64,000 bases of DNA from JBCBSK01 sp965250105 (GTDB lineage Bacteria > Pseudomonadota > Alphaproteobacteria > Rhizobiales > Tepidamorphaceae): assembly GCA_965250105.1 (NCBI GenBank), contig OZ252290.1, positions 3,682,346-3,746,345 on the forward strand, given 5' to 3'. Positions within the stretch are counted from its first letter, which is position 1. The number at the start of each line of letters is the position of its first letter. The notes beneath the pieces are model-generated. The model saw only the letters and a list, made by a program, of their open reading frames with translations, made no database searches and had not been told where the DNA came from. Shown here piece by piece: positions 36,951 to 45,606 of the stretch. The position numbers and the translations under genes are program-made.

Positions 36951-38267
36951 TCACTCGTTGACGACGATCAGCGAATGCGCGCCGGGTCCAGTGGGGATGC
37001 GGTAGCCGGTGTCCTGAAGAGCGGGGTCGTCGCCACTGTCGACGACGCGCCAGATCTCGAGGCCACTCTGTTGGGGCTCAGGTCCCTCATATTCGAAGAC
37101 GCCGGCGACGACGTAACTGTCGGAGGCGTCGAAGGCGATGCCTTCCGGCAGGACGCCGTCGAAGGCCCAGTCGCCGACGGGGTGCAGATGGCCGGCCTCC
37201 GGATCGAAGCGCAGCAGCGACAGGGACGACCGGCTGTGCCCGGGCGCGCCCTCGGGCAGCCAGGTCTGGCCGATATTGACGGTGGCGATCAGGTCGCCGG
37301 AATTGGAAAAGGCCAGGCTTTCGGCATGTTGCGGCACGGACGCGCCGCCGACCACGAAATGGCGCGGTTCGGCCATATCGAGCGGCGCCAGTTCGATCGA
37401 TGTCAGTTGGCTCGGCGGGGCATCGATGTAGAAACCGCGCACATCGGCGCCCCATTGCAGATCATTGCTGACGAAGAAACGCCCGTCGCGGGAGAATTTG
37501 CCCGACATCGGCCATTTCCCCGTTTGCACCGGATTGCCCCATTGCGTGATGCCGGCAACCCCGCCGTCCTCGGCGCGCGCCACTTGGTAAAACCGCACCT
37601 GGCCACGAAAGTTGAACGTGACCGCGACGATATCGGCGCTCGGATGCCATTCCGCGTGATGCGGAAACAGTCCCTGATCGAGCAGTTCGGGCATCGGCGT
37701 GATGTCGGGAATGGCCAGCCGGGTGACCGGGCCGAAGCCGCCATCCGTGAAGGTCACGAAGGCCAGCGGGTCTCCGGGAGACTTGGTGGCCAGGACCAGC
37801 GTTCGGCCGTCGGCGCTGACCGAGACGCCTTGCGGCTCCAAGCCGATCTCCACCTCGTCGATGATCGCAAGCGAGCCGTCATCGCCCAGCGAAATCGCCC
37901 GGAGCACCGTCCCCGGTTCGAGGTCGCGCATCGTCGCGTCGCCGTCTTCGCGCTGGGTGTGCGTTTCGGCGACGAAGATCGTGTTGCCGTCGGGCGTGGC
38001 GGCGATGGAGAAGACCGGATTGATGACTGAATTGGACACTTCGATCGCCGACAGCCGAGCGCTCTCGTCCAAGGGCAGTGAGATCACCGACAGGGCGTCT
38101 GTGTCGCGCGGCTCGCCCAGCTGGCCGTCGATATAGGCATAGGCGCGCATGTCGCCATCGGAAATGGCGGCGATGTAACGCCCCTGGAAATCCGGAACAT
38201 CCTGGGCGAGAGCGGGCGAGGCGAGAAACAGCCCCGCAAGCATGGTCATTGTCGAGTTTCGGCGCAT
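36951..38267 (-). CDS. secreted beta-propeller protein (lactonase-like repeats)
   Basis: A 438-residue exported protein. The signal peptide ends in LASPALA before QDVPD. The rest shows repeated propeller-blade motifs of about 45-60 residues, such as VFSIAATPDGNTIFVAETHT, GVSVSADGRTLVLAT, KFSRDGRFFVSNDLQ, SLAFSNSGDLIATVN and GIAFDASDSYVVAG. These resemble the YVTN/6-phosphogluconolactonase-like beta-propeller group; no enzymatic motif can be assigned. AGGAGG lies five bases before ATG 38267. It is divergent from a LysR regulator, which probably controls it. Confidence 0.75.
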   Translation of the reverse strand: MRRNSTMTMLAGLFLASPALAQDVPDFQGRYIAAISDGDMRAYAYIDGQLGEPRDTDALSVISLPLDESARLSAIEVSNSVINPVFSIAATPDGNTIFVAETHTQREDGDATMRDLEPGTVLRAISLGDDGSLAIIDEVEIGLEPQGVSVSADGRTLVLATKSPGDPLAFVTFTDGGFGPVTRLAIPDITPMPELLDQGLFPHHAEWHPSADIVAVTFNFRGQVRFYQVARAEDGGVAGITQWGNPVQTGKWPMSGKFSRDGRFFVSNDLQWGADVRGFYIDAPPSQLTSIELAPLDMAEPRHFVVGGASVPQHAESLAFSNSGDLIATVNIGQTWLPEGAPGHSRSSLSLLRFDPEAGHLHPVGDWAFDGVLPEGIAFDASDSYVVAGVFEYEGPEPQQSGLEIWRVVDSGDDPALQDTGYRIPTGPGAHSLIVVNE

Positions 38268-38307
38268 CAAGGCCTCCTGGGTGGCGTGGACGGCCTGAAG
38301 CTGGTGT

Positions 38308-38341
38308 TATCGAAACGATCGATCCAGACTAGGTTTCGATA
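38308..38341. promoter_or_regulatory. inverted repeat in the LysR / beta-propeller divergent gap
   Basis: TATCGAAAC (38308-38316) and GTTTCGATA (38333-38341) form a perfect nine-base inverted repeat with a 16-base spacer. The left arm also runs into ATCGAAACGAT, an 11-base palindrome. Position and symmetry are those of a LysR-type regulator binding site serving both divergent promoters. Confidence 0.55.
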
Positions 38342-38365
38342 GATTCAATAAGGAAAACTGATCGA

Positions 38366-39208
38366 TTGTTCTCGACCACGGACTATCGCTGCGTCATCGC
38401 GCTGCATGAGGAAGGCAACTTCGCGCGGGCGGCGGTTGTTGTCGGCATCTCCCAGCCGGCGCTGACCGGTCGGCTGCGCCGGATCGAGGATCAGCTTGGC
38501 GTCAGGCTGTTCGAGCGCGGGCGGCGGGGCGCCCATCCGACACCGGCCGGTCACGCCTTCGCCCAAGCCGCGCGTGAGATCGTGCATATGACCGAACAGG
38601 CCGTGGATGCGGCGCGCGACGCGGACAGGGGGCTCGGCCAGTTCCTCAGCGTCGGCATGACGCAGATCGCCGCGACGCAGATCGTCGTGCCCGTTCTGGC
38701 GGCCTTCCGGATGGAAAACCCCTATGCCCGGCTTCGGCTTCTTGAAGCCAATTCCGCGACGCTCGAAGCGCAGGTCGAGGAAAACCGGATCGATGTCGCC
38801 TTCCTGCATCCGCCGATCCATCTCGCGGGCTTGTCGGAACTGACCCTGATGTCGCAGAAGGCGGCGAAATATGACGCCAGAACCTATCGGGGGGCGACGC
38901 CGCCGGCGATCCGCTATACGCGCAAGGACGCGCCGGTCATCGTCGCCGAAATCGACCGCAAGAATCCGGAAACGGCGGACCGCCCGGCGCTTGTCGAAGC
39001 GAACACCGTTCTCGGCGCCGCGGTCCTGTCGCAAGCCGGCTATGGGCCGTTCTTCGCACCGACAGACTGGCCGAACCCGTTCGGCGCGGATGAGATCGCT
39101 GCGGGCGGGCAGGGCGCCGATATGGAGCTCGGCACCAGCGTCGTCTGGCGGAGCCTGGACCGGCGGCCCATGGTGCGGGCCCTGCTCGATGTCTGCCGTC
39201 GCTCATAG
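38366..39208 (+). CDS. LysR family transcriptional regulator
   Basis: A 280-residue LysR protein. The N-terminal winged helix has YRCVIALHEEGNFARAA and ISQPALTGRLRRIEDQLGVRLFERG; the effector domain starts near residue 90 with LSVGMTQIAATQIVVPVLAAF. The first codon is TTG at 38366, with AAGGA 11 bases upstream. Its gene is divergent from the secreted beta-propeller protein, and a perfect inverted repeat lies between them. The ligand is unknown. Confidence 0.88.
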   Translation: MFSTTDYRCVIALHEEGNFARAAVVVGISQPALTGRLRRIEDQLGVRLFERGRRGAHPTPAGHAFAQAAREIVHMTEQAVDAARDADRGLGQFLSVGMTQIAATQIVVPVLAAFRMENPYARLRLLEANSATLEAQVEENRIDVAFLHPPIHLAGLSELTLMSQKAAKYDARTYRGATPPAIRYTRKDAPVIVAEIDRKNPETADRPALVEANTVLGAAVLSQAGYGPFFAPTDWPNPFGADEIAAGGQGADMELGTSVVWRSLDRRPMVRALLDVCRRS

Positions 39209-39318
39209 GGCCAAGGAGAAAGCTGGCACGTTTTGCCCCGCGTCGCGGGCCATGATTGACTGGCACTCCAGATTGATGGCTTCGCCAAGGATCGGCGTCG
39301 AGATATCGAGGCGACAAG

Positions 39319-39831
39319 ATGCCGGACCTGTTGCGGGCTTTGCGGGAATTCGACGGCAAGACGACATCCGTCCTCCTGGACATCCGCGCGCGTTTCGGCG
39401 CGGGTGACGGTTTTCTCGCCGATCTTGCCACGCTCATTGCGTGCCCGGACGGGGCGGTTTCGGATGGCGCGACCTGGCTGATCAAGAATTCCGCCGAGAA
39501 CGGTGTCGTGCCGGGAGGTTCGGCGCGCGCCGCGATCATCGCCCGGCTTGATGGCGTGACCCGTTGGCAGGCCGCGCTGCATCTCTGCCAGACGGTCGAA
39601 TTCCTCGACCTCACGTCTGATGAGGCGCGTCGGTTCGCGACATGGGCGGCCGAGTTTCTCGACCATGAGAGGCCCTTTCTGCGGGCATGGTCGATGGCCG
39701 CGTTTCAGCATGCGGCGCAACGGGCGCCGGACCTTGCCGATCCAGCCGAAGCCGCGCTCCGCCGCGCGGAAGGCGATGCATCGGCCTCGGTGCGCGCCCG
39801 CGCCCGCAAGATGAGAGCCTTGAAATCATGA
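39319..39831 (+). CDS. conserved alpha-helical protein, possibly HEAT-like
   Basis: A 170-residue helical protein without signal peptide or membrane segments. Segments such as WQAALHLCQTVEFL, FLRAWSMAAFQHAAQR and SASVRARARKMRALK look like HEAT-type helical repeats. I do not recognise a specific family and assign no function. It lies 110 bases after the LysR gene on the same strand and the next gene follows within 60 bases. Confidence 0.6.
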   Translation: MPDLLRALREFDGKTTSVLLDIRARFGAGDGFLADLATLIACPDGAVSDGATWLIKNSAENGVVPGGSARAAIIARLDGVTRWQAALHLCQTVEFLDLTSDEARRFATWAAEFLDHERPFLRAWSMAAFQHAAQRAPDLADPAEAALRRAEGDASASVRARARKMRALKS

Positions 39832-39889
39832 TGCATTGCCGAAGGGATCGGATCACCCGCGACAGGTGTTCACCTCCAAGGGCCGAGAC

Positions 39890-40864
39890 GTGGGCTTGAA
39901 AACGCTGATCCTCGGGGGTGGCGGCGTCATCGGTCAGGCCGTCGCGCGCGCCATGGCGGCCGAGCGGCGCGCCGTCGTCTGCGTGTCGCGCCATGGGCCG
40001 TTGGACGAGGCGGGCGGCATCGTCCGGCTGCGCGCCGACCGGGCCGATCCGGCCGCGATACGCGCGGTGATCGACAGGCACCATATCGACATCGTCATCG
40101 ACATGGTCGCCTACACGCTGGCCGAGACGACGCGCCTGCTCGCGGTCCTCGACGGTGCCGTTGCCCATTACATCCTGATCAGTTCGCTTGATGTCTATCG
40201 CAATTATGGCCTTCTGCACGGCGGCGAAACAGGGGCGCCGGACCCAGGCCCGCTGAGCGAGGCGGCGGCGCTTCGGAAGTGCCTTTACCCCTATCGTGAC
40301 GACCCGCCGCGCCCGGCAGATGCCGCCGACGCCTGGCTCGATGATTATGACAAGATCCCGATCGAACAGGCCGTCAGCCGCATGGCCACCCCTTGGACGA
40401 TCCTGCGCCTGCCGATGGTCTATGGGCCTGGCGACCGCCAGCGCCGCTTCCGCTGGGTTCTCGAACCGATGCTGGCCGACGCCGAGATCATCGCGCTGCC
40501 GCCGGCCTGGCTCGGCTGGACGAGCACCTATGGCTATGTCGACAATGTCGCGGCGTCGATCGCCGCCACCGCCGGTCTGGCGGAAGCGTTTCGCGAGGTC
40601 TTCAACGTCACCGACACCGATCCGGTGCCGCACGGTGTGTGGCTCGACCGTTTCGCCCGCTGTCAGGGGTGGGCCGGCCAGGTAGAGGCACGCCCGGAGG
40701 CGCCTTTTCCCGGGGGCGATGCCTTCGCCGCGCTTGATTTTCGCGCTGATCTGGCCGTGTCCGGCACCCGGCTGCATCGGCTGTTGGGGGTCGATCCACC
40801 GGTTAAGCTGGACGATGCGCTGGCGCGGACGGCGGCCGATGAAAAGGCGCGGCACGGCGAGTGA
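39890..40864 (+). CDS. NAD-dependent epimerase/dehydratase family protein
   Basis: An extended SDR of 324 residues with an N-terminal nucleotide-binding motif LILGGGGVIGQAVARAM, a DMVAYTLAETTRLL segment, and an LRLPMVYGPGDRQRRFRWVLEP block typical of NAD-dependent epimerases. The canonical YxxxK is not clear: the region reads YDKIPIEQAV, with D-Y-D-K-I-P-I-E-Q where Y-x-x-x-K is expected, as in atypical SDRs that act as binding or reductase proteins. The GTG at 39890 with AAGGG upstream is preferred over a TTG at 39836. The substrate is unknown. Confidence 0.75.
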   Translation: MGLKTLILGGGGVIGQAVARAMAAERRAVVCVSRHGPLDEAGGIVRLRADRADPAAIRAVIDRHHIDIVIDMVAYTLAETTRLLAVLDGAVAHYILISSLDVYRNYGLLHGGETGAPDPGPLSEAAALRKCLYPYRDDPPRPADAADAWLDDYDKIPIEQAVSRMATPWTILRLPMVYGPGDRQRRFRWVLEPMLADAEIIALPPAWLGWTSTYGYVDNVAASIAATAGLAEAFREVFNVTDTDPVPHGVWLDRFARCQGWAGQVEARPEAPFPGGDAFAALDFRADLAVSGTRLHRLLGVDPPVKLDDALARTAADEKARHGE

Positions 40865-40901
40865 TGCCATCCCGATCGCCTGGCCAGGCAGGCGGCGTCG
40901 C

Positions 40902-41333
40902 CTACAGATCGAGGCTCTTCACCGAGGAATCGGCGAGGAAATGGTGCATCGTATTGAGCCAGAGCACGAATTTCACCTCGCCGGACGGTGTCCGTTCGAG
41001 CAGCCAGTCCTCGCCGACAACGCAGCGCAGCGGCCGCTTCGTCGTGTCCTTGAAATGACCTTCCCAGTAGAACGACCCCAGCGCCCGCGCCCGGTCCGGA
41101 TCTTCCGACAGCGTCATGACCGTGAAATCACCGAGCGTCAGGATCTGCTTGCCGAACTGGCTGTGATAGGCGGCGTGCTCGTCGAGCGTCATCGACACGC
41201 CCTGTTCCTGGACATAGATGCGCGGATTGTCGTGCAGGAAGAAGCGCTCGCGTTCCGCGACGCCGCCTTCGGTCCTGAGCGTGTCGCACCAGCGCTCGCC
41301 GAGCGCGCGCACCTCGTCGATCGTGATCGCCAT
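40902..41333 (-). CDS. NTF2/SnoaL-like fold protein
   Basis: A 143-residue protein that looks like a single NTF2-like cone domain: helical start VRALGERWCDTLRTEGGVAERERFF, then strands ending in GEVKFVLWLNTMHHFLA. No catalytic residues can be assigned; members of this fold include ketosteroid isomerases, dehydratases and binding proteins. GGAGG lies seven bases before the ATG. It is 107 bases downstream of emrB on the same strand, so it may be the last gene of the pump unit. Confidence 0.65.
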   Translation of the reverse strand: MAITIDEVRALGERWCDTLRTEGGVAERERFFLHDNPRIYVQEQGVSMTLDEHAAYHSQFGKQILTLGDFTVMTLSEDPDRARALGSFYWEGHFKDTTKRPLRCVVGEDWLLERTPSGEVKFVLWLNTMHHFLADSSVKSLDL

Positions 41334-41440
41334 TCGCCGTCCTCCCGTTCCGCATCATCCGACAGTCGGGTGCGCCCGATGGTGCCGGATGGCTTGGGGC
41401 GCCGCATCGGCATTGTTTATCGGCGCCGGCCGGCGGGGCG

Positions 41441-43012
41441 TCAATGTGCGGCGGCGGCGGCCGTGCCTTCCTCCGCCTTGGGCGGGCGCTGCATCAGGAA
41501 GGCCGTCGGCAGCATGGCGAAGGCGGCGATGGCGCATAGAAGGAAGGCATCCTGGAAGGCCAGCATCGTCGCCTGGTTCATGACTTCGCTGGCGAGCTGT
41601 TCGGCGCCGGCCACCGTGTCGGGATCCAGACCGAGTGGTGCGAGATAGAGATCCACGCTTGGGTTGAACGGCGTGATATCGGCGCTCAGCGTCGTCCAGT
41701 GGAACTGGGTGCGCTCGGCGACCTGCCAGCCGATGATGGAAATGCCGATGGACGATCCGAGCTGGCGCGTCAGGCCATAGATGCCGGACGCTTCGTTCTG
41801 CTGTTCCGAGCCGATGTTCTGGAAGGCCAGCGTCGACATCGGCACGAAAAACAGGCCCATGCCGAGGCCCGATACGATGCCCGGCAGCGCGATGTCCCAG
41901 AAACCGGCATCCAGATTGAGCTGGGACAGGAGGAGATTGCCCGATCCGGTCATGCATAGGCCGATCATCAGCAGCATGCGCGGATCGAACCGATGGACCA
42001 GCACCATGCCGGTCAGGACCATCGAGAAAGCGGCCGCGAGGCCGCGCGGCATGAACAGATAGCCCGCATCCAGCGTCGGGTATTGCAAGAGCCCCTGCAC
42101 GAAGATCGGCAGGATGGCGATGGCCCCGAACATCGCCGCGCCGAAGCCCATGATGGCGATATTGGCGGCGGCGAAGCTGCGGTCGCGCAAGAGCGACAGA
42201 TCGACGATATTGGTCGGCAGCCGCCAGCCGCGCACGAAGAAGGCGATGCCGGCGATCAGCGCGACCAGGGCCGTGACCTGGATGAGGCGCGAGCCGAACC
42301 AGTCATAGGTCTCGCCGAGATCGAGCGTGGCCTGCAGCGCGCCGATCGCGGCGACCATCAGCCCGAGCCCGATCCAGTCGACCTTGATCTCCCTCGTCTC
42401 TTCGTCGCGCATCTCGCCGGAGATCAGCAGCAAGGCCAGGCAGGCGATCGGCAGGTTGACGTAGAACACCGCGCGCCACGAGAAGTAGTCGGTCAGGAGC
42501 GCGCCGATCGTCGGGCCGAGCACCGGCGCCACGATGACGCCGAGCCCGAACATGGCCATTGCCTGGCCGCGCTTTTCGCGCGGGAAGCTGTCGAACAGGA
42601 TCGACTGCGACAGCGGGATCAAAAAGGCGCCGCAGAGCCCCTGGCCGAGCCGGCACATGACCAGCATTTCCGAACTGATCGACAGCCCGCAAAGCGCCGA
42701 GAAGCTCGCGAAGCCGATGATCGCGCCGAGGATCAACCGGCGCCGGCCGAAACGGCGCGCCAGAAGCCCGGTCAGCGGCATTACCACCACGGCGGCGACG
42801 ATATAGCTCGTCAGGATCCAGACCGCTTGATCGCTGGTCATGCCGAAGGCCGCCTGGATGTGCGGCAGGGCGACATTGACGATGGTGCTGTCGAGGACTT
42901 CCAGGACGGCGGTCATGACGACCGCCACCACGATCAGCGGATTGACCTTGGGCGGCGCGGGCGCCTCGGTGGCTTGGGCGCCGCTCTGGTCGCCGCTGCC
43001 GGTATCGCTCAC
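41441..43012 (-). CDS. DHA2-type MFS multidrug exporter, EmrB-like
   Basis: A 523-residue drug/proton antiporter with 14 transmembrane segments. Motifs are LDSTIVNVALPHIQAAFG (D1 motif) near residue 41, GLLARRFGRRRLILGA (motif A), MCRLGQGLCGAFLIPLSQ (motif B) and VLGPTIGALL (motif C). It forms a tripartite system with the EmrA-type adaptor encoded just upstream. The start is GTG at 43012 overlapping the adaptor stop (GTGA). Substrates are not predictable. Confidence 0.92.
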   Translation of the reverse strand: MSDTGSGDQSGAQATEAPAPPKVNPLIVVAVVMTAVLEVLDSTIVNVALPHIQAAFGMTSDQAVWILTSYIVAAVVVMPLTGLLARRFGRRRLILGAIIGFASFSALCGLSISSEMLVMCRLGQGLCGAFLIPLSQSILFDSFPREKRGQAMAMFGLGVIVAPVLGPTIGALLTDYFSWRAVFYVNLPIACLALLLISGEMRDEETREIKVDWIGLGLMVAAIGALQATLDLGETYDWFGSRLIQVTALVALIAGIAFFVRGWRLPTNIVDLSLLRDRSFAAANIAIMGFGAAMFGAIAILPIFVQGLLQYPTLDAGYLFMPRGLAAAFSMVLTGMVLVHRFDPRMLLMIGLCMTGSGNLLLSQLNLDAGFWDIALPGIVSGLGMGLFFVPMSTLAFQNIGSEQQNEASGIYGLTRQLGSSIGISIIGWQVAERTQFHWTTLSADITPFNPSVDLYLAPLGLDPDTVAGAEQLASEVMNQATMLAFQDAFLLCAIAAFAMLPTAFLMQRPPKAEEGTAAAAAH

Positions 43013-44253
43013 TGGGTGGCCTGCCCGGTGCCGCTGGCGGCGGGTTGCGGCGCGGGCGTCGCGGCATCGGCGTCGCCCGTCGTGTCGGTGGGCGGTGTGG
43101 CGCTCGCCGGTGCCGCGTCGCCCGTGGTCGTGCCGTTCGTTGGATCACCGCTTGTGGCGTTGCCACTCGTCGTTGTATCCCCGCCGGTGCCGTCATCGGT
43201 CTCGACCGGCGCGCTCGCCGGGGCAGGCGTGGCCGGTGTGGTCGGGGCAGGCGTGGCGGCGGGCGTCACGGTCGTGTCGATCCGCGCGCTGGTGCTGGCG
43301 CCGACGCGCAATTGCAGCGCCGCATCACTCGGTTGCGCTTCGATTCGGATCCTGACGGGAAAGCGCTGGGTGACCTTGACCCAGTTTCCCGTCGCGTTCT
43401 GCGGCGGCAGAAGCGAAAACGTCGCGCCGGAGCCGGCGCCGAGGCTCTGCACCGTGCCGGTGATCGTGGTGCCGGGATACATGTCGACCGACAGCCGCGC
43501 CGACTGGCCGGGACGGATGCGGCGGATATCGGTTTCCTTGAAATTCGCGTCGACCCACCAATGCCCGTCCTCGACGATCGAGAACAGATCCTGCGCTGGC
43601 ATCACGACATCGCCCGGCCGCAGGCTGAGATTGGCGATCCAGCCGTCGACCGGCGCGGTAATGGTGGCGTGGCCGAGCGCGATCTGGGCCTGTTCGAGGG
43701 CGCCGCGCGCGGCCCGCACGCCGGCATTCTCGTCGCCGGTTTCGCCGAGCCTTTGCCGGGCGGCGGTCAGATCGGCCTGGGCCGAGGCCCGATTGGCCTG
43801 GGCCGTGTCGCGGCTGGCCCGCGCGCTATCGAGGGCGGCTTGCGCCACGTCGCCGTCCTGGAACAGCGCATTGGTGCGGTCGAAACTGGCCTGCGCATCG
43901 GTCAGCTGCGCTTCGGCGGAGGCGAGGGCCGCTTCGGCCGCCTGCACATTCGAGCCAGATGCTCCAGCCGCCTGGACGGCCTGATCGAGTTGCGCCTGGG
44001 CGGTCTGCACGGCGGCCTGCAGCGTCGAGGCATCGAGCCGGACGAGCACGTCGCCGGCCGCCACCCGCTGGTTCTCGACGACCAGGACGTCGGTCACCTG
44101 ACCGGAGACCTGCGGCGAGACGGTGAGGATATGCGCGCCGATATAGGCGTCGTCGGTCGATGGATAGAGCGTCTGATAGCGCCACCAGCCCGCCAGCCCG
44201 CCGCCTATGACGACGACGATCGCCACGATAAGGATGATCTTGCCGCTCTTCAC
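43009..44253 (-). CDS. EmrA/HlyD-type membrane fusion protein
   Basis: A 414-residue periplasmic adaptor for the EmrB-like pump. It has one N-terminal transmembrane helix (IILIVAIVVVIGGGLAGWW), lipoyl halves (DAYIGAHILTVSPQVSGQV and ENQRVAAGDVLVRLD), an Ala/Gln-rich coiled-coil hairpin at residues 90-175 and the beta-barrel motif FKETDIRRIRPGQSARLSVD. Residues after about 330 are an unusual Thr/Pro/Ala/Gly-rich tail (ATPAPTTPATPAPASAP). The start is GTG at 44253 with GGAG upstream. An AraC gene lies 178 bases upstream on the same strand. Confidence 0.92.
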   Translation of the reverse strand: MKSGKIILIVAIVVVIGGGLAGWWRYQTLYPSTDDAYIGAHILTVSPQVSGQVTDVLVVENQRVAAGDVLVRLDASTLQAAVQTAQAQLDQAVQAAGASGSNVQAAEAALASAEAQLTDAQASFDRTNALFQDGDVAQAALDSARASRDTAQANRASAQADLTAARQRLGETGDENAGVRAARGALEQAQIALGHATITAPVDGWIANLSLRPGDVVMPAQDLFSIVEDGHWWVDANFKETDIRRIRPGQSARLSVDMYPGTTITGTVQSLGAGSGATFSLLPPQNATGNWVKVTQRFPVRIRIEAQPSDAALQLRVGASTSARIDTTVTPAATPAPTTPATPAPASAPVETDDGTGGDTTTSGNATSGDPTNGTTTGDAAPASATPPTDTTGDADAATPAPQPAASGTGQATQ

Positions 44254-44431
44254 CCTGCCGCTCCGTCTTCGTGCCGCGTCACGGTCCGCATGATCCGCAA
44301 GGCCTACATGCCACAGGACAAGGCGGGATTCAGCATCGATTTTGCGTCATCGATTTCAGGCGCTCGACGCTGGCGCCCCGCAGCCGGGCGCGGGATCGAT
44401 CGGCGGCCCGACCGGACACCACGACGATGAC

Positions 44432-45319
44432 CTAGACCAGCATTTTGCGCCGGAAGGCCGACGGCGTGGTGCCGTAGCGGCGGACGAAGAGCCGGGTCAG
44501 ATGCGCCTGATCGGAGAACCCGCACATGCCGGCGATCTCCTTCACCGAATGCTGCGGGCCAGACAGAAGGCGCCTGGCCCGGTCGAGCCGGCACTCCATG
44601 ACATAGGCGTAGGGCGCGAGCCTGAAACTCTCCTTGAAACGGCGCGCGAAGCTCGACGCGCCGAGATGCACGGCCGCCGCCATGGTCTTGAGATCGAGCG
44701 GCAGATGCAGGTTGGCGTCGATGAACTCCGTCACGAAGCGCCGCTGCCGGTCGGAAAACTGTCCTTTTGGCTGGCGCGCCGGCGCGCGCACATCGGCATA
44801 GTTGCGCAACAGGTGAATGGCCAACTGGCGGGCCACCGCATCGACATAGAGCGCGCCACCAAGCCCCGTGCCCGCCGCCTCGCCGGCGATCGCGTTCACC
44901 GCCGCGGTGACGACCGGATCGTCGGTGCGCAAGACATCGGCCAGCGAGACATCCTCGATCCGCCGGCCCCAGATCTCGCTCGCGACATCGGACACGAAGC
45001 CTTGCGTCAGATAGACATGGGTGACGTCGACATCCTCGGTCCAGTGCCAGTGCGATTTCTGCGACCGGGTCAGGAGCGATACCGTGCCGGGGCCGCAGGT
45101 CTCGCGGCTCCATTTGCCGTCGAACCGGCGGCGCATCGGGGTTACGCCGATCTTGTAGGACACCAGCATGAAATCCCGCATCGCCGGAATTTCGACGTCC
45201 TGGCCCTTGTAGCGATAGGATCTGAGCCCGACACCGTTCCAGCCGAGACCGTCGCTCCGCGACAAGATCTTTCCCGGCACCCAGACGGGCAGGTCTTCCG
45301 GGGCGAGCAAATCCGCCAT
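44432..45319 (-). CDS. AraC family transcriptional activator
   Basis: A 295-residue regulator with an N-terminal cupin-like effector domain (residues 1-180) and a C-terminal pair of helix-turn-helix units (DLKTMAAAVHLGASSFARRFKESF and SVKEIAGMCGFSDQAHLTRLFVRRYGTTPSAFR, given by key parts LGASSFARRFK and FSDQAHLTRLF). ATG 45319 is chosen because GGGAGG lies six bases upstream. It is divergent from the Baeyer-Villiger monooxygenase gene and sits upstream of the EmrAB genes, so it is placed to control both units. Confidence 0.9.
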   Translation of the reverse strand: MADLLAPEDLPVWVPGKILSRSDGLGWNGVGLRSYRYKGQDVEIPAMRDFMLVSYKIGVTPMRRRFDGKWSRETCGPGTVSLLTRSQKSHWHWTEDVDVTHVYLTQGFVSDVASEIWGRRIEDVSLADVLRTDDPVVTAAVNAIAGEAAGTGLGGALYVDAVARQLAIHLLRNYADVRAPARQPKGQFSDRQRRFVTEFIDANLHLPLDLKTMAAAVHLGASSFARRFKESFRLAPYAYVMECRLDRARRLLSGPQHSVKEIAGMCGFSDQAHLTRLFVRRYGTTPSAFRRKMLV

Positions 45320-45468
45320 CGGCATCCTCCCTTCATGTATCGCCAGTCTATGTTCGCCGGCTTATTGGATGATGGTATAAGAGGGGCGGGCAACGCGCAA
45401 ATGAGGCAAGATCTGGATCTTTCCGCACGAAGAAGGCGCCCGCCATCCCCCGGCTGGCTTCTTGCGCG

Positions 45469-45500
45469 GATCGTTCAAGGATTTGCCGAGATCGTTCAAG
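45469..45500 (+). promoter_or_regulatory. direct repeat, candidate AraC-type operator
   Basis: GATCGTTCAAG occurs twice (45469-45479 and 45490-45500), with starts exactly 21 bases apart, that is two helical turns, upstream of the monooxygenase gene. This is the classic layout of AraC-family half-sites that overlap the -35 region of the activated promoter. A possible -10, TATTCT, lies at 45522-45527. Confidence 0.65.
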
Positions 45501-45542
45501 ACCGGGCGTCGATCCGGTTCCTATTCTTCCCGACCGGGCGTC
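45500..45542 (+). repeat. 11-base direct repeat in the monooxygenase leader
   Basis: GACCGGGCGTC is present at 45500-45510 and again at 45532-45542, 32 bases apart. The first copy starts at the last base of the second AraC-type half-site. The repeats could bind a second regulator or be a duplication. Confidence 0.45.
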
Positions 45543-45606
45543 AAGCATGCGCCCCAAGACCGGCCGGCGACAAGCTGGCCAACAGATTGGGAGGAAAGAT
45601 CGTCAC

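Noticed and set aside
41993..43984. 663-codon plus-strand frame opposite emrAB
   Set aside because: It spans two well-defined minus-strand genes across their junction and has no domain of its own.
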